A stretch of DNA of 39,798 nucleotides, from positions 1 through 39,798 of the forward strand of contig CAJPOL010000004.1 in assembly GCA_905372265.1 (NCBI GenBank), read 5' to 3'. The translations under genes were made by a program, and so were the position numbers. Below, in pieces: positions 33,614 through 39,798 of the stretch (positions are counted from its first letter, which is position 1; every line of letters begins with the position of its first letter). Origin of the DNA: an uncultured Treponema sp. GTDB lineage: Bacteria > Spirochaetota > Spirochaetia > Treponematales > Treponemataceae. The notes beneath the pieces were generated by a model. That model saw nothing but the letters and a program-made list of their open reading frames with translations. It searched no databases and was not told where the DNA came from.

Positions 33614-34699
33614 ATGAAAAAAAAGCTTACAACCATCTTCCTGACGCTTGGCCTAATTGCTGCAGCCTTTGCTCAATCAAATCTACAGCCTATCGCCGAA
33701 GTAAAATTAACGGTACGCGCGCCTATTACACTGGGGCAGCTCAAAGCCCGCGTTACTACGCTTGAAAAAGAGCTGGGAAGAAAAATGACCGTTGAGGAGC
33801 GGAAACAAGTGCTTGACGGGCTCATCGATGAACGGCTCTTTGTACAGGCGGCTGAGAAAGACGGGATGAAAGTATCCGATTCGGAAGTGAATGAATACTT
33901 TAATAATTACGTTTCGAGCCAATTAGGAAGAGCCGTTACCGAAGCGGAGTTTGCACAGATTATCAGAGAACAAGCCAATATGAGCCTCGATGAATATATG
34001 AAATCACAAAACGGCATGACAATGGCTGAGTTTAAAAACTTTCTGCGGACGCAAATAACTGCGCAAAACTATACCATGCGGAAAAAACAAAATGAAATAC
34101 AATCAGCTATACAGGAACCGACCGATGCGCAAATCCGTTCATATTATGAAGTGAATAAGCAGTCCTTTGTGCAGCCCGATACGGTAAAACTGTTCCTCGC
34201 TCTTGTACCGAAAGAGAATAATGCATCGGCAGCGGAGAAAAAAGTGAGAGAGCTGCAAAAAAAGCTATCAGCCAATGCAAAAGTCATCGCTGATATTCAT
34301 TCTAAATCGCTTGAAAAAAATTCAGGCTATTGGTCGCAGGAGATTTTTGTTGGAAAGACACCGCTTGCCGCAGAACAAATGGGACTTTCGATGGATGAGC
34401 TTTTAAAGATTTTTGCAATGAAAAAAGGCGAGGTTTCGGCAGTACATGAAACACCGGCCAATTATCAATGTTTTGTTATCCTTGAAAAACTTGATGCGCG
34501 GATACTTGGCCTCAGCGATGTTATGCAGCCCGGAAGTAATGTCAGTCTCTATGAGTATATAAAAAATATGGTGATGATGCAGCGCCAAAAAGACGCTCTA
34601 AACGCAGGCTTTATAGCGATTAGAAACGACCTGCGGAAGCCGGAATATTTTACACTCTTTAAAAAAGACACTGAACTCGACAAAACATTATCGTGGTAA
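33614..34699 (+). CDS. Secreted SurA/PrsA-like chaperone (parvulin-type PPIase fold)
   Basis: 361 residues. The signal peptide MKKKLTTIFLTLGLIAAAFA ends in AFA-Q, so the product is periplasmic. The N-terminal third has the SurA_N pattern: ITLGQLKARVTTLEKELGRKMTVEERKQVLDGLIDERLFVQAAEKDGMKVSDSEVNEYF, then a helix-rich linker. Residues ~185-290 resemble a degenerate parvulin domain (VKLFLALVPKENN, EVSAVHETPANYQCFVIL). Gene order alaS then a basic secreted protein recalls T. pallidum, where Tpn39b follows alaS (from memory). The likely role is outer-membrane protein folding. GAGG lies 8 nt before the ATG. The next gene, nusB, starts 2 nt after the stop. Confidence 0.8.
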   Translation: MKKKLTTIFLTLGLIAAAFAQSNLQPIAEVKLTVRAPITLGQLKARVTTLEKELGRKMTVEERKQVLDGLIDERLFVQAAEKDGMKVSDSEVNEYFNNYVSSQLGRAVTEAEFAQIIREQANMSLDEYMKSQNGMTMAEFKNFLRTQITAQNYTMRKKQNEIQSAIQEPTDAQIRSYYEVNKQSFVQPDTVKLFLALVPKENNASAAEKKVRELQKKLSANAKVIADIHSKSLEKNSGYWSQEIFVGKTPLAAEQMGLSMDELLKIFAMKKGEVSAVHETPANYQCFVILEKLDARILGLSDVMQPGSNVSLYEYIKNMVMMQRQKDALNAGFIAIRNDLRKPEYFTLFKKDTELDKTLSW

Positions 34700-34701
34700 C
34701 A

Positions 34702-35145
34702 ATGGCAATAGGACGAAGAAGAGGGCGGATTCTTGCCTTTCAAGCGCTATACGCATGGGATACAGGAGCTCTTGCCCCCGCCGATTTGCTGGGCTTTACA
34801 TGGATCGATAAGCCGGAAGAAGCATTGACGGAAGATGATTTTCTCTTCCCCCGATTACTTTTTCTCGGCTCAATCGAGCATATTGCAGAAATCGATTCGC
34901 TTATCAGCAAAAATTTAAATAATTGGGACTTTTCCCGCCTCAAGTTAGTCGATAAAGCTATTTTACGGCTAAGTACCTATTCGCTCCTCTTTCAAAAAGA
35001 CACCGATCCGAAAATTGTGATTAACGAAGCAGTCAATATCGCACGCGATTACGGAACCGATGATTCGTTTAAATTCGTAAACGCAGTACTTGACAGCATC
35101 AAAAAAGAACGTTTAGATTACTCTCATGAAGAAACCACGTGCTGA
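34702..35145 (+). CDS. nusB: Transcription antitermination factor NusB
   Basis: 147 residues from the ATG at 34702. NusB binds boxA RNA with NusE and supports antitermination at rRNA operons. The family pattern is clear: AIGRRRGRILAFQALYAWDTG at the N-terminus, NWDFSRLKLVDKAILRLSTYSLLF in the middle and KIVINEAVNIARDYGTDDSFKFVNAVLDSI at the end. A GTG at 34693 would overlap the previous stop and adds three residues; neither start has a clear ribosome binding site, so coupling to the upstream gene is likely. The 3' end overlaps the next gene by 20 nt. Confidence 0.93.
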   Translation: MAIGRRRGRILAFQALYAWDTGALAPADLLGFTWIDKPEEALTEDDFLFPRLLFLGSIEHIAEIDSLISKNLNNWDFSRLKLVDKAILRLSTYSLLFQKDTDPKIVINEAVNIARDYGTDDSFKFVNAVLDSIKKERLDYSHEETTC

Positions 35146-36805
35146 GCTCGTTCTTGTAAGCCTCTGCTTGTTTCTGGCAGGGCTGGGTATCTCTTGTTCA
35201 AAGACCGATAAGGACGCTCTATTCCGCCGGAATCTCACCGAGATAGACGCTTTAGTACAACAAGGCAATACGCAAAAAGCGGCAAAACAGCTCTATAAAC
35301 TGCGAAAAAAAGCGCAGTTTCCCGTTCAGTATTTGAGTATTGCAAAGCGGGAATTGGCTTTAAAACTGCCGGTACAAGCGCTGCAATCAATGCAGGCCGG
35401 ATTAAAAAAACACCCCGACGATACCGTGCTAAAAACGGCGCTTGTGCACACACTGCTGCGGGAAGAGCGGGCAGAAGACGCCGCTTCGTATGCCGGTGCA
35501 CTTACCGCTACGGCCTATGCAGGACTTGGCGCGGAAGCGTATATCCAGTCAGATAAAATGCATAAAACGCACAACACGCCTATTGAGCTGTGGAAAGAAG
35601 GGTTTCGGCTCACCGGGGAACATATCTTTTTGGAAAATGCAGCGCTTATGCTTGCATTTCAAGGCCACGTTGCCGAAGCCGCGGCACTGCGGTACGGTAT
35701 TCCGAAAGGTGAAAATCTCCGATCACCATACTTTTGGTCATGCCTTGCTTATGATATTGGAAACTTTCAGCCGGTGCTGGACGATTTATTCTACTCGCTT
35801 GCCCATGCCGATATGGCAGGTTTACCGGAAAACAATCCAAAAACCTTTGAATACGCACGACGGCATATCCTACTGGCAGCCGATGCATGCGCAGGTCTTA
35901 ATGACATGGAACGAGCGCGCGCTTTTTGGCAAGACTATGTAGACCGATACCCCGATACCGCTGCGGATGTTTTTTATAACTTAGCTATGACAGCTCCGTC
36001 AGAAAAAGAGAGAATAGAACGGTTGGTTGAATGCATCAGCGAATCTCCGGCGTATTACCCTGCCGTAGCGCAGTATGTCCGGGCATGGGCTGCGATGCAG
36101 AAAACGCAATTACAGAAAAATGCCCTTACCGACCTGCTTCAAAGCAAAGACTTTTTCTCACTTGAGATGGAAAAAACATTATTCCTTTCATCGACGTTCA
36201 CGCTTTCAGCTGAGCAAGTATTAGAAAATGCGCTGTTACTAAATGCCAATGACCCGCGCTTCTCTTTGGAAAATTTCCGGTACAAATATTTGGATGCCGA
36301 TAATCCTGCCAGAGGAAACAGCGCGATGTGGAGAGTCCTTGAGCAGCAGCCGGATATTCCGCTTGTTTCAGCCTATGCACGCTGGTATTTTGCCCGCTCA
36401 GGCGATTTTAATGCCTGCTTCACTATAGAAAAAACTGATAACACATATGAAGACAGCTTTTATGACGGGTTACGGTATGCGATACAAGGGGAATCTTCAT
36501 CAGCGCTTGCAGCGTTTTCAAAATCGGAAAATGAGCAGGACTGTACTTGCGCAGCCGTTATCAACCAAGCCTATATTTACGATGCCCGCAGTGAACCTGA
36601 TATGGCGATTAAATACTTTATGCGTGCAGCACATTTAACAAAAGATACCGTTTTGCAAAGCAAACTATATTATGAAGCTGCCCGCCTGTTTGCCGGAAGA
36701 AACGGGATACCGGAGGCGTTTAAGTTATTGAAAGAAGCGCTGCGCCTTGATCCCAATAACCGCCGGGCAGCGGTATTGCAGCAGAAGCTGCAAGAGGCGC
36801 AGTAA
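35126..36805 (+). CDS. TPR-repeat lipoprotein
   Basis: 559 residues. The signal peptide ends in the lipobox GISC (Cys24). The rest is helical with tetratricopeptide-like pairs: around 40-110 (AKRELALKLPVQALQSMQAGLKKHPDD), around 125-200, and three regular repeats at the C-terminus (SALAAFSKSENEQ, PDMAIKYFMRAAHL, PEAFKLLKEALRLDPNNRRAAVLQ). TPR lipoproteins usually scaffold envelope complexes. No enzymatic motif is seen. It starts inside nusB (20-nt overlap) and ends the alaS-proximal gene cluster. The partner is unknown. The start is supported by the intact signal peptide, although the ribosome binding site is weak. Confidence 0.8.
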   Translation: MKKPRAELVLVSLCLFLAGLGISCSKTDKDALFRRNLTEIDALVQQGNTQKAAKQLYKLRKKAQFPVQYLSIAKRELALKLPVQALQSMQAGLKKHPDDTVLKTALVHTLLREERAEDAASYAGALTATAYAGLGAEAYIQSDKMHKTHNTPIELWKEGFRLTGEHIFLENAALMLAFQGHVAEAAALRYGIPKGENLRSPYFWSCLAYDIGNFQPVLDDLFYSLAHADMAGLPENNPKTFEYARRHILLAADACAGLNDMERARAFWQDYVDRYPDTAADVFYNLAMTAPSEKERIERLVECISESPAYYPAVAQYVRAWAAMQKTQLQKNALTDLLQSKDFFSLEMEKTLFLSSTFTLSAEQVLENALLLNANDPRFSLENFRYKYLDADNPARGNSAMWRVLEQQPDIPLVSAYARWYFARSGDFNACFTIEKTDNTYEDSFYDGLRYAIQGESSSALAAFSKSENEQDCTCAAVINQAYIYDARSEPDMAIKYFMRAAHLTKDTVLQSKLYYEAARLFAGRNGIPEAFKLLKEALRLDPNNRRAAVLQQKLQEAQ

Positions 36806-36873
36806 TCACGAAAGTCTTTAACGAACGGATCACTATAAAAGCAGATAATGGGTAATACACTCGAGAAAGAATA

Positions 36874-37278
36874 TTATACCGTAAGACTCAAAAGATGCGC
36901 AGGCTGCGGCACGGAAGCAGCCGCATAGCCGATTTCATGAGCTAAAGCGATTTCGGTATGAATTTTAGTGCTAACATAATCAATCATCATATCAAGCGTT
37001 TGTTCATCTCCCTTATCGGCCGCCTGACTAGCGATCAGTTTATCGTGCTGTTCGCTTTCCCGCATCCTAACAAGCTGATCAATTAAAGTATTTAAAATTT
37101 TAAGTTTTCCGATGCTCACACCGCTCTGATCTTCCGTACGGGGAACCCCTGCAACATACTGGAACTGAGAATAAACAACCTGCTTTGAGTCTACAGGAAG
37201 ATATGCGCGCCCGCCGGCCGATATACGAGGCATTGCCGCATAAGAAAGCGTTGCCAGCGGTATATAATTCGATAGCAT
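36874..37278 (-). CDS. Hypothetical protein of 134 residues
   Basis: I do not recognise a family. The ATG at 37278 is used because GGAGGG lies 6 nt upstream; the longer start at 37305 places that ribosome binding site inside the gene. The N-terminus (MLSNYIPLATLSYAAMPRISAGG) is only mildly hydrophobic and is not a convincing signal peptide. The second half is helical and charged (IGKLKILNTLIDQLVRMRESEQHDKLIAS, then TLDMMIDYVSTKIHTEIALAHEIGYAA). It lies 81 bp after the solute-binding protein gene, past a terminator, and converges on the TPR lipoprotein. The region 36806-36873 shows nothing I can name. Confidence 0.6.
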   Translation of the reverse strand: MLSNYIPLATLSYAAMPRISAGGRAYLPVDSKQVVYSQFQYVAGVPRTEDQSGVSIGKLKILNTLIDQLVRMRESEQHDKLIASQAADKGDEQTLDMMIDYVSTKIHTEIALAHEIGYAAASVPQPAHLLSLTV

Positions 37279-37345
37279 ACCGAGCCCTCCAATCATTCTA
37301 AGCATCGGTATTTTTTTTATTTACTTTAGAAAAATCTCCTACTCT

Positions 37346-37376
37346 AAAAAAACGATACCCTAGCGAATCTTTTTTT
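37346..37376 (-). terminator. Bidirectional terminator at the end of the solute-binding protein gene
   Basis: A-run and T-run of seven each flank the element: on the minus strand A7-GAT, a 10-nt loop, then ATC, a bulged G and T7. It overlaps the last codons of the gene (stop at 37360-37362). The symmetry lets it act on both strands. Confidence 0.55.
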
Positions 37377-38610
37377 GCCACTCCGCTATCCGTTTCTTAA
37401 GATCGGGGGCAGCAGTATTTTCGCTATCAGCAGGCAGCGCTGTTTGTTCTTTCAAATACGGAAATAGAATATCTTTTTTTATGCGTTCCCAATTAGCCGG
37501 TAAAATATGCGGAGCAGAAAAGTCATCCGTTTGCGGTAGATGTTTGAGTAACAGGGGATAGTATACCGGAAAAATATTTTCGGTAACACTATGCAGCGAA
37601 GAAAAACCGCCGGCAAGCCCAAAAGAAGGAATAATCATATTATTTTTTTGAGCTCGCTCAAGTAATTGCTTTTGCGTTTCTTCATTAAAAAACCATAATA
37701 AAAAGGCTTCCACCGCAGCGCGGTTTTTGGCTTTTTTACAGATGCCGGCATAAATAATAGTATCCTGTAACGGTGTTTTATCATTAAAACGCATCCAGCG
37801 GTAATCAAGCGTTTTCAATTTTTCATATTGCAAAGAGAAGAATTCGTTGCTCGGTAAATACCAAAAAAGACAGCGGCCGCTGTTTAACAGAGTATACGGC
37901 GGATCATATAAATACTTAAATTGAAATTCATCTTCGGCTGCGGCGCTGGTATTCACCTCTTGCGACCATTGGCGTATATATGTGATAACTTCCCGCAAGG
38001 CTTGTTCATTCCAAGAAAAAAATTGCGGTGTTTCTTCAAAAGAAGCATTCAGTCCCTGTGCTGTTGCATATAAAAAATTCATATCCCACCGGGGAGAAAA
38101 CCCCATCCGTGTGTATTCATTGCCTTGCCGCCTATTGTACCCTGCAGCAAGTTTTTTTATATCGTCAAGCGATAAGGTAAAATTTGTTTCTACCAGATTT
38201 TTATGCACTGAAGAGAAAATAATAGTAGGCAGATTAAAACTAACCGGCAGTAAATACTGCTTTCCGTTTACATTACCGAGCTTGAGCAGAGATGGATAAA
38301 AAATAGCCGGATTTATTTTTTTATCTGAGAGCAACCCATCTATCTTTGCGAATTTGATACGGGAATCCTCTCCTTTTAACCATGGGCCGACGACAGCATC
38401 GGGGACTTCTTTGGAAGCAATAAGCACTTCCGCAGGGTTTTCCTTATAGCTGACTGTAATTTTATACTTGTCTTGAGCCGTGTTAAAAGCTTCGCAATAT
38501 GTAATAAAATCAGTTGAATTCGTCCAAATAACCGCGATAGAATCTTCAGGGCTTCGGCATGCAGTTAAACCAGCAGCGCAGAGACACAATAAAAATACAA
38601 TCTTTTTCAT
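37360..38610 (-). CDS. ABC-transporter solute-binding lipoprotein (family 1, sugar type)
   Basis: 416 residues. The signal peptide ends in lipobox LTAC (Cys18). The mature part follows the MalE/UgpB-like family 1 plan: IAVIWTNSTDFITYCEAFN, then PDAVVGPWLKG, YLLPVSFNLPTIIFSS, a central aromatic-rich region, and RAAVEAFLLWFFNEETQKQLLE, which is the classic C-terminal helix of sugar-binding proteins. The substrate is probably a carbohydrate (inference). No permease or ATPase gene is in the window, so it is an orphan here. Its ATG lies 1 nt after the stop of the upstream chemoreceptor fragment (TGATATG), with no clear ribosome binding site, which suggests coupling. Confidence 0.85.
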   Translation of the reverse strand: MKKIVFLLCLCAAGLTACRSPEDSIAVIWTNSTDFITYCEAFNTAQDKYKITVSYKENPAEVLIASKEVPDAVVGPWLKGEDSRIKFAKIDGLLSDKKINPAIFYPSLLKLGNVNGKQYLLPVSFNLPTIIFSSVHKNLVETNFTLSLDDIKKLAAGYNRRQGNEYTRMGFSPRWDMNFLYATAQGLNASFEETPQFFSWNEQALREVITYIRQWSQEVNTSAAAEDEFQFKYLYDPPYTLLNSGRCLFWYLPSNEFFSLQYEKLKTLDYRWMRFNDKTPLQDTIIYAGICKKAKNRAAVEAFLLWFFNEETQKQLLERAQKNNMIIPSFGLAGGFSSLHSVTENIFPVYYPLLLKHLPQTDDFSAPHILPANWERIKKDILFPYLKEQTALPADSENTAAPDLKKRIAEWQKKIR

Positions 38611-38611
38611 A

Positions 38612-39007
38612 TCATACTGTAAATCTATTTACCTCATCGGTTAGGATATCAATACTCTGCTTATTTTTTTGCGTAATTTCATCAACCGCTTTTACAGCAT
38701 CGTTTATTTGTACGGCGCCGGACATCATCTCATTCATGCTATCGGTAATAGCATCGGTTAAAGAGGCAAGTTTACTCATCTCTTGCGCTACTTCATTACT
38801 ACCCTCCAGCATCTCGCCGGATCCGCGATGAACCTCTTGAGTAACCTCATTAATATTTTTCAAGGCCCTCACAATTTCATTGCTGCCTTGTTCCTGCTGC
38901 CGCATGGACTGCATAATGCTGGTACTCATATCTTTTACTTTTTCAGACAGCGCAAAAATGACGTTAAATTTATCCTGAGCCAGGCGCTGACCAGCCTGAA
39001 TTTTCAA
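38612..39007 (-). pseudogene. Truncated methyl-accepting chemotaxis protein (C-terminal signalling helix only)
   Basis: 131 codons matching only the C-terminal descending helix of spirochaetal chemoreceptors: LSEKVKDMSTSIMQSMRQQE, GSNEIVRALKNINEVTQEV, MLEGSNEVAQEMSKLASLTD and SMNEMMSGAVQINDAV. The sensor domain, membrane helices, HAMP and the hairpin tip that binds CheA/CheW are all missing. There is no ATG; the frame opens at TTG 39007 with an upstream in-frame stop at 39029-39031. A transposase relic lies just upstream. I infer a receptor gene beheaded by rearrangement. The fragment may still be transcribed from the promoter at 39017-39044 and could be translated ahead of the solute-binding gene. 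Confidence 0.75.
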
Positions 39008-39016
39008 TATGCTAAC

Positions 39017-39044
39017 ACTATATAATAATCAACGAAATTGTCAA
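39017..39044 (-). promoter_or_regulatory. Promoter before the chemoreceptor fragment and solute-binding gene
   Basis: On the minus strand TTGACA (39039-39044), a 16-nt spacer and TATAGT (39017-39022). The consensus -35 box makes this one of the better promoters of the window. It probably drives the solute-binding lipoprotein through the fragment. Confidence 0.6.
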
Positions 39045-39064
39045 TAAGTATGTTGTAGGTTCAT

Positions 39065-39241
39065 CTAAAAGAACTCCAGTTCTCCAAGATGGTTAGGGTT
39101 TGATAAACGTTTAGCGGAATAATCTAGAACGTGAATGGTATACTTTCGATTGTAACCGGTTGTTGCGATGAACTCATCGAGGATTTTCGTCTTTTGTTTC
39201 TTTCCTGCCGCATAATACCGTTTAGGGCTTCTATTTTCCGG
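39065..39241 (-). pseudogene. Relic of an insertion-sequence transposase
   Basis: One minus-strand frame between stops (about 58 codons, no start codon) reads as the N-terminus of a DDE transposase/integrase. It contains KRYYAAGKKQKTKILDEF followed by IATTGYNRKYTIHVLDY, which matches the common K-x-KTKILDEF-x-x-TTGYNRKY-x-I-x-x-L pattern of helix-turn-helix regions in such transposases (from memory). The frame ends at TAG (39065-39067). No terminal repeats or catalytic region remain. It lies between the chemoreceptor fragment and the next gene. Confidence 0.6.
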
Positions 39242-39271
39242 TTAGATTTTTACGTGAGTAAATACGCGGCA

Positions 39272-39300
39272 TTGTTTCTTTTCATTGTTTTTGGTACACT
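39272..39300 (+). promoter_or_regulatory. Promoter of the last gene
   Basis: TTGTTT (39272-39277), a 17-nt spacer and TACACT (39295-39300). A start near 39307 leaves the ATG at 39314 as the first usable start codon. Confidence 0.5.
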
Positions 39301-39313
39301 CATTTTCACCGTT

Positions 39314-39798
39314 ATGAGTACCGTGTATACTCCCGAACAAGCAGCGGAGGAGTGTTTACATACTTCTATTATACAGATACTATTTTCCCGCCCGCGAGGG
39401 AAAACTGATACCAAAAAAATCTGTTTCCGTAAAATCGAACTGAAAGGCAAGCCCTATTATCAGTTTGAGGCCATTAAAAACAATCAAGCGTTTCAAAAAA
39501 ACATTGCCCCGGAAGCGATGTGCGATCAGTTATCCGCATTATTTGTGCAATTCAGGACAGTTGAATGCCGCGGACTAAAAGAACAGCTCTTTTTTTTACA
39601 AAATAATAAAGGCATTATTGCATTGACGAAACGGGTTCTAATCTCTGCTCCGGCTGATACAACCGGCGGACATGATAGAACAAAAGCTTACCTTATTCCC
39701 GAAGGTAAACCGCTTGTGTTTTTAATTGAGCAAGGCGTAATGCTGAAACAACCGGCGAAAAAAAACAAAAAAGCCGGAGAACATAAAACTTGCAATAA
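39314..39798 (+). CDS. Probable class I SAM-dependent methyltransferase, N-terminal part (runs off the window)
   Basis: The frame is open to the window end (161 codons and 2 nt from the ATG at 39314). An upstream GTG at 39254 would add a hydrophobic stretch, but the promoter boxes lie inside it, so 39314 is preferred. Segments such as LFSRPRGKTDTKKICFRKIELKGKPYYQFE, a QAFQKNI motif, GLKEQLFFLQNNKG and DRTKAYLIPEGKPLVFLIEQGVM resemble the N-terminal domain of a conserved spirochaete/Firmicute methyltransferase family, in which a KYDKFRQINRFLE motif and the SAM domain follow. That part is outside the window, so the call is tentative. Confidence 0.5.
   Translation, partial: MSTVYTPEQAAEECLHTSIIQILFSRPRGKTDTKKICFRKIELKGKPYYQFEAIKNNQAFQKNIAPEAMCDQLSALFVQFRTVECRGLKEQLFFLQNNKGIIALTKRVLISAPADTTGGHDRTKAYLIPEGKPLVFLIEQGVMLKQPAKKNKKAGEHKTCN

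Noticed and set aside
39254..39313. GTG-started extension of the last gene giving a hydrophobic N-terminus
   Set aside because: The promoter boxes (39272-39300) lie inside it, so the transcript probably starts after the GTG. Not excluded if another promoter exists upstream.
1..39798. CRISPR arrays, prophage genes, rRNA, riboswitch leaders
   Set aside because: No regularly spaced direct repeats, phage structural genes, rRNA-like sequence or recognisable riboswitch cores were seen.

Overview
The window looks like chromosome of a host-associated Treponema. The grounds are a spirochaete-type V-ATPase operon (E, DUF2764, A, B, D, I, K), an alanyl-tRNA synthetase of only 600 residues without the C-terminal domain, many lipoproteins with spirochaetal lipoboxes, a spirochaete-style chemoreceptor tail, and an alanyl-tRNA synthetase gene followed by a parvulin-like basic secreted protein. 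Base composition by eye is mid-40s percent GC, which fits the oral T. vincentii/T. medium group better than T. denticola. The species assignment is inference.

Layout. 1-42: start of an IS3-family transposase on the minus strand, cut by the window edge. 257-1740: a PLP-binding yggS gene coupled to a secreted hypothetical protein. 1760-3993 (minus): coaD downstream of a GPH/MFS sugar transporter. 4051-5333: a CapA-like lipoprotein, divergent from the transporter. 5389-6338 (minus): exonuclease III and tRNA-Arg. 6422-7534: galM. 7635-15090: the V-ATPase operon with a strong terminator. 15168-19628: tRNA-Val, then murI-rsgA-mutS2 as an overlapping operon. 19639-21834 (minus): a membrane SpoIIE-type phosphatase. 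21930-22069: a highly structured intergenic block. 22133-25441 (minus): a class A penicillin-binding protein and a dCMP deaminase. 25532-26668: a PHP phosphatase and acylphosphatase. 26681-29546 (minus): recO, asnS and apt. 29624-31517 (minus): a large lipoprotein with Ig-like domains and a C-terminal IdeS-type cysteine protease domain. 31560-36805: alaS, a SurA/PrsA-like protein, nusB and a TPR lipoprotein. 36874-39044 (minus): a small unknown protein, an orphan solute-binding lipoprotein and a decapitated chemoreceptor fragment next to a transposase relic. 39272-39798: start of a probable SAM methyltransferase.

Most genes are housekeeping: cell wall (murI, mrcA), translation (alaS, asnS, two tRNAs, rsgA), repair (xth, recO, mutS2), nucleotide salvage (apt, dCMP deaminase), CoA synthesis (coaD) and ion-motive energy (V-ATPase). 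The host-interaction candidate is the IdeS-like protease lipoprotein at 29624-31465. Its catalytic triad can be placed by alignment to IdeS from memory.

Two patterns are not explained by gene content. First, six genes (transporter, capA, mrcA, the PHP phosphatase, apt, alaS) have a sigma70-like -10 box only 6-8 nt before the ATG and no Shine-Dalgarno sequence, so their mRNAs are probably leaderless. Other genes in the same window have ordinary leaders. Second, TTTCAG/CTGAAA dyads sit both at the probable V-ATPase promoter and midway between the divergent protease and alaS promoters, which could be a shared operator.
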